Shown: piece after piece, positions 1 to 5,131 of the stretch
Layout: each line of letters starts with the position of its first letter
Position numbering within the stretch: position 1 is the first letter of the stretch
Assembly (NCBI GenBank): GCA_022447405.1
Contig: JAKVCE010000156.1
Location: 1 to 5,707 of the forward strand
From: Planctomycetota bacterium
GTDB taxonomy: Bacteria > Planctomycetota > UBA1135 > GCA-002686595
DNA: 5,707 bases
Direction: 5' to 3'
The notes under the pieces: generated by a model
The model's input: the letters and a program-made list of their open reading frames with translations, nothing else
Told to the model about the DNA's origin: nothing
Database searches by the model: none
Program-made: the position numbers and the translations under genes

Positions 1-35
1 TGCCTCTGTTCGATGAACCCCATACCTCTTGTTTA

Positions 36-102
36 CCCCGAGGAGGCCCCTAGGGGAAGCCCTTCGGCTTCCCACCACACAGCCTCGGGGCTTCCTATAG
101 GA
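36..102 (+). promoter_or_regulatory. Nested inverted repeats in the leader before the secreted protein gene
   Basis: Three complementary sets are seen. GGGAAGCC (54-61) and GGCTTCCC (66-73) form a perfect 8-bp stem with a CTTC loop. CCCCGAGG (36-43) and CCTCGGGG (83-90) form an 8-bp outer stem around it. GGAAGCCC (55-62) can instead pair with GGGCTTCC (88-95), which would disrupt both. A 10-bp palindrome, TCCTATAGGA, follows at 93-102. There is no T-run after any stem, so a classical intrinsic terminator is not supported. The block could be a terminator of an upstream gene without a U tract, a DNA-binding site, or a structured 5' leader. The structures are visible; their role is unknown. Confidence 0.4.
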
Positions 103-124
103 TGTTCTCCGCACCCTCTAAAGC

Positions 125-128
125 AGGA
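125..128 (+). promoter_or_regulatory. Ribosome binding site of the secreted propeller protein
   Basis: AGGA lies 8 bases before the ATG at 137. An in-frame TAA at 119-121 rules out any earlier start, so this site fixes the start of the gene. Confidence 0.6.
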
Positions 129-136
129 AACACACC

Positions 137-2038
137 ATGATTCTCAGCACGCTCCTCACGATCGCAGCTCCCCTCGCCACCCCCCAGTACGGCCAGGACT
201 ACGTCCTCCGGGACACAGAGGACCTCTCCTCTGACGTCATCACGATCCGAGCGGACCCAAGCACGAACTCACCCGTCGGCTTCGCCACGCTCGAAATGAC
301 CCGCGTGCAAGAGGGCGAGGGCAACTGGGACCTGCTCCTGATGCGATTGGACGAGCAAAAGAACGTGCTCTGGAAGCGCCAGTTCGGCGGCCCCCACGAC
401 GAGTTCAGCCAGAACATCGTCCAGACCCAGGACGCAGGCATCGTCGCCTGCGCCTTCTCTCACTCCACTCCTGGTGGGATGGGCGCGGTCCTCGTCAAGT
501 TTGACTCCGCGGGACACATGCTGTGGACCCGCTGCTACCCCGGCGACCAGTGGCTGGGCTTCGAGACCGGAGTCTCTGTCACAGAGCTCGCGAACGGGAA
601 CCTCGTCCTGCTCTCTGGAGTAGACGGGGTAGGCGTCCTCGGCTCTATCGATGGGGTCCAGATCACGACAGACCCGGACGGGAACCCGATCCATCACTGG
701 CGACACGACGCCACCTTGGGCAACAACTTCCCCACACGGATCAGCTACTCGAGCTCGATCTCACGCGGACTCGACACCATCGCGTGCGGGACGATCATCC
801 ACGACGCCACCGCGAGCGGCGGATCGCTGGAGGTCAACACCTTCATCCAGCGACTGCCAACGTCGCTGCCTGCGAGCCCGCCCGCTTGGTTCAACGAGTA
901 CCAAATCTCCACCTTGCCCGACTGGGCGACGGGGATTGAGTGGGCGGAGGACCAGACCGTGGTCATCTCTGGAGCCCAGGGAGGTTGGTTCTCACCCCCG
1001 AGTCAGGGGTTCAGCCTGCGCGTCAAGGACACGGACGGCTTCCCCGTCGGCCCCGCCGTGCGCTACGAAGACCTGGTCCTGACCGATGTCGTCGAGGACA
1101 TCAACCCGGTCACAGACCCCATCCAGGGGCCGCTCTGCTTCTCCGGTTATCGCATGCGCGAGCCAGACCCCGTCGGGCTCGTCGGCAGTGACGCGGTGCT
1201 CATGAAGACGGACTCTCACCTGGCGCCGCTCATCAACTACCTCTACGACCCCACGCCTTGGGGGGTCCTCGCTTCGGTCACCCCCTACTACCAGTCCACG
1301 GGCTACCCGCTTGACGGCTACTTCGCGCTGGGGACCTCTCTCTCTGTCGACTACGTCGCCCCCACGCACCAGCACTGGGTCAACACAGACCTGGACCTCA
1401 AAGCGGGCTGCCTCGATGCAATCTATGAGCAGCCCTGGAGCTCGTGGGACGTTGACCCTGTCCACGTGCCGTACGGGACCTTCGCGATGGACGGCATGAT
1501 CGAGATCAACTGGCTCCCCTTCGACCCCGACCTTGAGGTCGTCGACATCTGTGAGGAGGACGACGGCTCGATCACCGCGATCTGCTTCGGTGACGGCACC
1601 GGAGAGCAGTGCCCCTGCGGTAACTTCGGCGGCCCCGGCGAGGGCTGCAAAAACTCGACGGGCTTCGGGGCCATCCTCTCTGGGACCGGCACGCCGAGCG
1701 TCTCCGCGGACACGCTGGTCCTCTCGATCACCCAAGGGAAGCCCAGCCAGCCGGTGCTCTTCTTCCAGGGGATCAACTTCATCAACGGCGGCCTCGGCAC
1801 CACCTTCGGTGATGGCCTGCGCTGCTGCGGTGGTAGCGTCATTCGCCTCCAGGTCCGCTTCATGGACGCAGCCGGAGCAGCCGACACGACGGCGACCCTC
1901 TCCGTCGCGGGCGCGGTCTCAGCGGGTTCGACCTACTGCAACCAAGCCTGGTACCGAGACCCCTCGGCGGCCGGCGGCTCTCCCTGCTCGACCTTCTTCA
2001 ACACCTCGAGCGCGCTCGGCGTGACCTGGGCCCCCTGA
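137..2038 (+). CDS. Secreted beta-propeller-like protein with a planctomycete-type Cys-rich C-terminal domain
   Basis: This is a 633-residue protein probably exported by Sec. Residues 1-15 are hydrophobic (MILSTLLTIAAPLA), with cleavage likely near 14-17; the n-region lacks Lys or Arg, which is weak for a signal peptide. Residues about 60-135 hold two clear blade-like repeats of the form 'D.LL.R.D..G..LW.R.(Y/F)GG' (DLLLMRLDEQKNVLW at 65-79, AVLVKFDSAGHMLW at 117-130). Weaker copies lie near 291-305 and 352-371. This resembles the delta-60/PQQ-like repeats of secreted propellers, which usually bind or display rather than catalyse. Residues about 481-633 form a separate domain with eight Cys (483, 492, 494, 504, 563, 564, 601, 617) and motifs CPCGN, GCKNSTG, FGDGLRCCGG and WYRDP. 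I recall it as a recurrent tail of secreted planctomycete proteins of unknown function. No catalytic residues or membrane anchor are visible. It ends in TGA and converges on the kinase gene. The export and fold calls are fairly secure; the biological role is unknown. Confidence 0.85.
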   Translation: MILSTLLTIAAPLATPQYGQDYVLRDTEDLSSDVITIRADPSTNSPVGFATLEMTRVQEGEGNWDLLLMRLDEQKNVLWKRQFGGPHDEFSQNIVQTQDAGIVACAFSHSTPGGMGAVLVKFDSAGHMLWTRCYPGDQWLGFETGVSVTELANGNLVLLSGVDGVGVLGSIDGVQITTDPDGNPIHHWRHDATLGNNFPTRISYSSSISRGLDTIACGTIIHDATASGGSLEVNTFIQRLPTSLPASPPAWFNEYQISTLPDWATGIEWAEDQTVVISGAQGGWFSPPSQGFSLRVKDTDGFPVGPAVRYEDLVLTDVVEDINPVTDPIQGPLCFSGYRMREPDPVGLVGSDAVLMKTDSHLAPLINYLYDPTPWGVLASVTPYYQSTGYPLDGYFALGTSLSVDYVAPTHQHWVNTDLDLKAGCLDAIYEQPWSSWDVDPVHVPYGTFAMDGMIEINWLPFDPDLEVVDICEEDDGSITAICFGDGTGEQCPCGNFGGPGEGCKNSTGFGAILSGTGTPSVSADTLVLSITQGKPSQPVLFFQGINFINGGLGTTFGDGLRCCGGSVIRLQVRFMDAAGAADTTATLSVAGAVSAGSTYCNQAWYRDPSAAGGSPCSTFFNTSSALGVTWAP

Positions 2039-2044
2039 ACCCTC

Positions 2045-4255
2045 TCACTCTTCTAACGGGAGCTCAGCGAGTATCTCTTCGCAGAGGCGCGTGAGCTCGT
2101 GGTCCTCGCCGAGGTTCGCTCGGCAGAGGAGGAGCGAGCGCTCGACCCGCTCCTCAGCGCCCACGGAGCGCTGCACCAAGAGCATGAGCTCAAGGTGCAC
2201 GCGCGCGTGCAGGGTCGACGGGTGCTCCTCTCCCAAGATGACCTCGAGCTTCTCGAAGGCTCGCTTCAAGAGGAGCCTCCCTTGCGGACAGCTGGAGTTC
2301 ACGGAGAGCGCGACGCCGAGGTCGACCTGGCACTCCAGGGTGTCGGGGTGGAGCGGGCCGTACACGCCGAGGAAGCCCTCGCGGGACTCCTCGAAGTACT
2401 TCGTCGAGGCAGAGTTCCTGCCCTGCCAAGCGAGGACTCGCCCGAGCAGCCAGCTCGTCTTCAAGGTCTCGGGGTGATACGCCCCGAGATACTCCCGCTG
2501 ATCGAGGAGGAGCTCCCAAGCCAAGGCCTCCGCGTCTTCCAGGCGCCCCTCATCTAGCGCGAGGCTCGCGTAGAGGTGCTTGACCCCGAGCGAGAGCTGG
2601 TGATGGTCTCGGTCGAGCCCGAGGAGGTCGCCCTCAAAGAGCTCGAGCTCTTCCTCCAAGCCCTCATGATCTCCGCTCGCGTGCTTGACCTTGAGGAGCG
2701 CTAAGCGTGTCCGGAGGACGGAGAGATCTTCAGCCCCCCTCAGCTCCTCCCAGGCAGCCGCAGACTCGCGGAAGAGCGCGCCCGCGCGGTCGAAGAAGCG
2801 CAGCTCGAAGGCCGCCTGGCCCTCCGCCTCCAAGCGGTTCGCAGCGGCGGCGCCGTCGCCCAGGCCGCTCACGCCTTGCAGTGGATCAAGGGCCTCGAGG
2901 AAGCCGCCGCCGTCTCCGCGTTCAAACTCACCACGCGCCAAGCCCGTGAGAGCGACAGTGATGTTCTGCCGAGTGCCTCGCTGCCTCAGCTCATGCTCGC
3001 GTGTCTCATTCAGGTTCTCCTCCAAGCGCTGGACTAGAGCAGCCTGACGCGTCTTCGCGCGGCTCATGAAGTAGACGCCAGTGCAGGCCGAGATCAGGAA
3101 GACCAAGATCGACACGACCACGGCTGGGTTGCGCTGCATGAACAGGCGTGACCTCCGCGCTAGCGAGGGCGCCGCAGCGACGACCTCACGCGCGTCGAGG
3201 AACCTCTGCAGGTCTCTGGCGAACTCTGCCGCGGACTCATAGCGCTCTTCGCGCTTCTTGCTCATCGCCTTCGTGCAGACGAGGTCCAGCGCCCTCGAGA
3301 GGCTCGGGTCCCAGTGACTCGGCGGCTGCACGGTCCCCGTGACGACGCTCGCGACCATCTCGGGGAAGGTCCTCCCTTTGGCTGAGTAGGCCGGTCTCCC
3401 CGTGAGGAGCTCGTAGAGGACGCAGCCCAGCGAGTACACATCGGAGCGCGCGTCCGGGCCTTCCTCTGTGGGCGAGAGCTGCTCCGGGCTCATGTAGTTG
3501 AGCGTCCCGACGATCTCGCCTGAGCGGGTCACGGTCGCGCCGCCGTCCTCTCCCACCAAGCGCGCCGTACCGAAGTCGATGACCTTGGGCCGCCCCTCTT
3601 TATCTACCAGGATGTTCCCCGGCTTCAGGTCTCGGTGGATGACGCCCTGAGCGTGCGCGAAGTCGACCGCCTCACACACCTCGCAGAAGAGCTGCAGGCG
3701 CTTGCGGATCGAGAGCTTCTGCTTCTCGACATAGTCCGTGAGGCTGCTCGCGCCTTCGACGTACTCCATCACGTAGTAAGGCAGCTCCCGCTCCTCTGAC
3801 CCGATGCGCTGGGAGTAGGTGCCGGCTGTGTAGACCCGCGCGATCGCGGGGTGCTCTAGTCGAGCGAGCACCTCGCTCTCCGCCTCGAAGCGCGCGAGCG
3901 CGCGCTCGTCCCGCGGCCCGATCAGCAAGGTCTTGATGGCGACCCTGCGTCGCGGGCTGGCCTGGATCCCCTCGTAGACCATCCCCATCCCGCCGGTCGC
4001 GATGACGCTCACCGCGCGATACGGACCGATCTGCTCCGGGATCTCGACCACCGAGCTGCGTTTCACCCCGCCTTCGTCGAGGAGCTCCCTCGTCGAGTCC
4101 ATCTCCCTGTCCGCCTCCAAGAGACCCAACACCTCGTCTCGAGTGACCGGGTCGTCCACGCAGAAGCGCTCCACGAACGCCCGCTGCTGGGAGTCCGGGA
4201 GATTCATCGCCGCCTCGAAGAGGCGGCGGACCCTGACGAAGTCAGACGCGTTCAC
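2045..4255 (-). CDS. Membrane Ser/Thr protein kinase (PknB-like) with TPR-like C-terminal region
   Basis: This is a 736-residue kinase started at GTG 4255. That start is preferred because GAGGAG/AGGAAG lies just upstream, and GTG overlaps the TGA ending the extended sigma frame. Starting at TTG 4324 would add 23 residues that are only the sigma tail read in another frame. Residues 1-60 are the helical leader usual in these kinases (RVRRLFEAA.NLP...R..EV..LL.AD). The Hanks-type domain spans about 78-354: glycine loop IATGGMGMVY (85-94, with Ala for the first Gly), Lys108 in VAIK, Glu126 of helix C, HRDLKPGN (207-214), DFG (227-229), SPEQ (256-259), DVYSLG (272-277) and Arg338. All catalytic residues are present, so it should be active. 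One membrane span lies at about 377-397. The rest is helical and TPR-like, with kinesin-light-chain-style HPETL, HPDTL and HPSTL at 594, 636 and 678, exactly 42 residues apart, then a degenerate DHELT at 718. By family topology the kinase domain is cytoplasmic and the repeats extracytoplasmic. Its ligand and substrate are unknown; the adjacent sigma factor is the obvious partner. Confidence 0.93.
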   Translation of the reverse strand: MNASDFVRVRRLFEAAMNLPDSQQRAFVERFCVDDPVTRDEVLGLLEADREMDSTRELLDEGGVKRSSVVEIPEQIGPYRAVSVIATGGMGMVYEGIQASPRRRVAIKTLLIGPRDERALARFEAESEVLARLEHPAIARVYTAGTYSQRIGSEERELPYYVMEYVEGASSLTDYVEKQKLSIRKRLQLFCEVCEAVDFAHAQGVIHRDLKPGNILVDKEGRPKVIDFGTARLVGEDGGATVTRSGEIVGTLNYMSPEQLSPTEEGPDARSDVYSLGCVLYELLTGRPAYSAKGRTFPEMVASVVTGTVQPPSHWDPSLSRALDLVCTKAMSKKREERYESAAEFARDLQRFLDAREVVAAAPSLARRSRLFMQRNPAVVVSILVFLISACTGVYFMSRAKTRQAALVQRLEENLNETREHELRQRGTRQNITVALTGLARGEFERGDGGGFLEALDPLQGVSGLGDGAAAANRLEAEGQAAFELRFFDRAGALFRESAAAWEELRGAEDLSVLRTRLALLKVKHASGDHEGLEEELELFEGDLLGLDRDHHQLSLGVKHLYASLALDEGRLEDAEALAWELLLDQREYLGAYHPETLKTSWLLGRVLAWQGRNSASTKYFEESREGFLGVYGPLHPDTLECQVDLGVALSVNSSCPQGRLLLKRAFEKLEVILGEEHPSTLHARVHLELMLLVQRSVGAEERVERSLLLCRANLGEDHELTRLCEEILAELPLEE

Positions 4256-4326
4256 GCGATCTTCCTCTCCTCGAGCTCGCCCGCCTTGAGCCGCTGCTTG
4301 AGCCAAGCGCGGGCCATCGCCCAAGC
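4252..4326 (-). pseudogene. Detached C-terminal tail of the ECF sigma factor, in frame after an amber codon
   Basis: Continuing the sigma frame past the TAG at 4327-4329 gives 24 more codons, starting AWAMARAWLKQRL and ending in TGA at 4252-4254. The W..ARAWL..L pattern is the usual end of region 4.2 in this family, where the text normally reads '(T)VKRDW..ARAWL'. TAG takes the place of the basic residue after the conserved Lys165. With the tail restored the protein is 190 residues, about the normal family length. The frame is unchanged on both sides, so this is a single nonsense substitution rather than a frameshift. The tail also holds the kinase ribosome binding site, and its TGA overlaps the kinase GTG by four bases. 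It would be made only by readthrough or suppression of the amber codon. Confidence 0.8.
4256..4272 (-). promoter_or_regulatory. Ribosome binding site of the kinase, inside the sigma factor tail
   Basis: On the minus strand, GAGGAG (4272-4267) followed by AGGAAG (4266-4261) sits 5-11 bases before the GTG at 4255. These bases also encode E-E-R-K of the extended sigma frame. The site supports GTG 4255 over the upstream TTG as the kinase start. Confidence 0.6.
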
Positions 4327-4824
4327 CTACTTGGCCTGGTCTACCGAGATCTCAAGCGAAGCCGCGATCTCCTCATCATTGAGCCCCGCGAAGAAGCGCA
4401 GCTCGACCACCGAGGCCAGCTCGCGATCCAATCCGGCGAGCGCCTCGAGAGACTCATCAAGCTGGATGAAGGTCTCTGCGTTCTCATCCGTGATCAGGAG
4501 CTCCTCTTCCAGGGGGAGCGCGGTGCGCCCGCCGCCGCGCTTCTTTGTGGAGCGGCTCCGCGCGTGGTCAATCAAGAGGCACCGCATCGCCCGCACCGCT
4601 GTGCCCATGAAGTGGGCCTTGTTCTTCCACTGCTTCTCGCCGCCAGACTCCAGCTTGATCCAGGCCTCGTGCACGAGCGCGGTCGGCTGGATGGTCAACG
4701 CGCCGTTGGCGCTGGCCATGCAGGAGCGCGCGCGGCGCTGGAGGTCTTGATAGACCATGGAGAAGAGCTCCTCTGAGGAGGCCTTGGAGAAGTCATCGAA
4801 GTTGTCGTTCTGAGTCGTGTTCAT
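4327..4824 (-). CDS. ECF sigma-70 factor (Sigma70_ECF family), truncated in region 4.2 by an in-frame amber stop
   Basis: The 165 residues, as read, belong to a sigma factor that would direct RNA polymerase to a special promoter set. Region 2 is at about 17-98: EELFSMVYQDLQRRARS, then TIQPTALVHEAWIKL (44-58), then AHFMGTAVRAMRCLLIDHARSRSTKKRGGG (70-99). This is the part that binds core polymerase and the -10 element. A linker leads to region 4 from about 122, with LDRELASVVELRFFAGLNDEEIAASLEIS, the first helices of the -35-binding helix-turn-helix. The frame stops at TAG just after VDQAK, inside the recognition helix. Without the 24-codon remnant downstream, -35 recognition should fail. ATG 4824 is the natural start: it gives a normal N-terminus, although no clear Shine-Dalgarno site precedes it (AAGCAGC is the best). 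In planctomycetes such factors often pair with Ser/Thr kinases instead of a classical anti-sigma factor, as here. The family is certain; whether the gene works is not. Confidence 0.88.
   Translation of the reverse strand: MNTTQNDNFDDFSKASSEELFSMVYQDLQRRARSCMASANGALTIQPTALVHEAWIKLESGGEKQWKNKAHFMGTAVRAMRCLLIDHARSRSTKKRGGGRTALPLEEELLITDENAETFIQLDESLEALAGLDRELASVVELRFFAGLNDEEIAASLEISVDQAK
4768..4780. repeat. Near-palindromic 13-mer CTCCTCTGAGGAG, copy inside the sigma gene
   Basis: CTCCTC-T-GAGGAG is a 6+1+6 inverted repeat over codons 15-19 of the sigma factor (SSEEL). An identical 13-mer occurs in the upstream region at 4885-4897. It could be an operator-like pair or chance in GA/CT-rich sequence. 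Confidence 0.35.
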
Positions 4825-4840
4825 GCTGCTTGGGATCGTT

Positions 4841-4860
4841 CACGGCTGAGGAGCCGCGTG
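4841..4860 (-). promoter_or_regulatory. Hairpin in the sigma factor leader
   Basis: CGGCT (4843-4847) and AGCCG (4852-4856) form a 5-bp stem with a 4-base loop. Flanking CAC/GTG could extend it across a small bulge. It ends 16 bases before the sigma ATG, so it would sit in the mRNA leader close to the ribosome entry site. Its function is unknown. Confidence 0.3.
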
Positions 4861-4883
4861 TTCTGAGGGATAAATGGGAAGGA

Positions 4884-4898
4884 TCTCCTCTGAGGAGA
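4884..4898. repeat. Perfect inverted repeat TCTCCTC-T-GAGGAGA upstream of the sigma gene
   Basis: This is a 7+1+7 inverted repeat about 60 bases before the sigma start. It contains the same 13-mer as 4768-4780, 117 bases away. A one-base centre makes an RNA hairpin poor, so a dimeric DNA-binding protein site is the more natural reading. Confidence 0.4.
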
Positions 4899-4927
4899 GG
4901 CTGGTGAGGAGGGCCGTTTCAGCCCTC

Positions 4928-4978
4928 GTTCACCCCGCTTGAACCCGAAACTGGAGAGTTCAATCGAGCCTCTCGAAC
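4928..4978. repeat. Two facing pairs of GTTCA/TGAAC-like half-sites
   Basis: GTTCA (4928-4932) faces TGAAC (4940-4944) across 7 bases. GTTCAA (4958-4963) faces TCGAAC (4973-4978) across 9 bases, with an inner TCGAG/CTCGA stem (4964-4976). The arrangement suggests two dimer sites for a regulator between the divergent genes, but each half is only 5-6 bases. Confidence 0.3.
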
Positions 4979-5000
4979 GGCTCATTATCAGCCAAGCAGG

Positions 5001-5028
5001 GGGTCAATTCTTGTGGGGTGAATTACCC
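5001..5028. repeat. Interrupted inverted repeat GGGTcAATTC / GAATTACCC
   Basis: GGGT-c-AATTC (5001-5010) and GAATTACCC (5020-5028) are complementary over 9 bp apart from one bulged C, with a 9-base spacer. It lies in the middle of the divergent region and could be an operator or an RNA hairpin. No T-run follows. Confidence 0.35.
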
Positions 5029-5041
5029 AATCGCCCGCACC

Positions 5042-5057
5042 CGCCCCGCACGGGGCG
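5042..5057. repeat. GC-only inverted repeat CGCCCCG-CA-CGGGGCG
   Basis: This is a perfect 7-bp inverted repeat with a 2-base centre, 75 bases before the porin-like start at 5132. As RNA it would make a very stable hairpin with a GCAC loop. There is no following T-run, so it is not a standard terminator. Confidence 0.35.
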
Positions 5058-5131
5058 AAGCGGCCTAGCAGCGCCTATCCCAGATGAGGAATAATCTCAC
5101 GAGGCTCGCTGACCGCGACCCCTCCCCATCC

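Larger units (their letters stand above)
4825..5131. promoter_or_regulatory. Divergent intergenic region between the sigma-kinase pair and the porin-like gene
   Basis: I see no gene in these 307 bases. The part near the sigma gene is rich in TGAGG(A/G) heptamers (4847, 4864, 4891, 4905). The middle has GTTCA/TGAAC half-sites (4928, 4940, 4958) and a related TCGAAC at 4973. The part near the porin gene has two hairpin-like repeats (5001-5028, 5042-5057). On the minus strand TGATAAT (4984-4990) is a possible -10 element for the sigma gene. A TTGACC lies only 12 bases upstream of its GATAAT hexamer, too close for a housekeeping -35. On the plus strand ATAATC near 5091 is a weak -10 candidate. 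Promoters for both genes must lie here, but none can be fixed by eye. Confidence 0.55.

Noticed and set aside
13..234. 73-codon frame starting in the leader and overlapping the propeller gene
   Set aside because: Pro/His/Ser-rich, out of frame with the real gene, no ribosome site, and it runs through the hairpin block.
269..706. 145-codon minus-strand frame over the propeller repeats
   Set aside because: Antisense shadow with no motif; the plus-strand frame encodes clear blade repeats.
992..1735. 247-codon open frame on the minus strand inside the propeller gene
   Set aside because: It lies wholly antisense to a gene with a signal peptide, repeats and a recognisable C-terminal domain. Its Arg/Asp/Val-rich composition is typical of a GC-rich shadow frame.
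2099..2557. 152-codon plus-strand frame opposite the kinase TPR region
   Set aside because: Mirrors the regular TPR coding pattern on the minus strand; no ribosome site or domain.
4256..4324. Kinase start at TTG 4324, two bases after the sigma amber stop
   Set aside because: The extra 23 residues (MGDGPRLAQAAAQ...) are the conserved sigma tail read in another frame and resemble no kinase N-terminus. GTG 4255 has the ribosome site and the stop-start overlap.
4286..4750. 154-codon plus-strand frame opposite the sigma factor
   Set aside because: Ser/Arg-rich shadow. The minus strand encodes unmistakable sigma regions 2 and 4.
4984..5007. TTGACC with GATAAT on the minus strand as a housekeeping promoter for the sigma gene
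   Set aside because: The spacing is only 12 bases, too short for a sigma-70 promoter; only the -10-like element is kept as a weak candidate.
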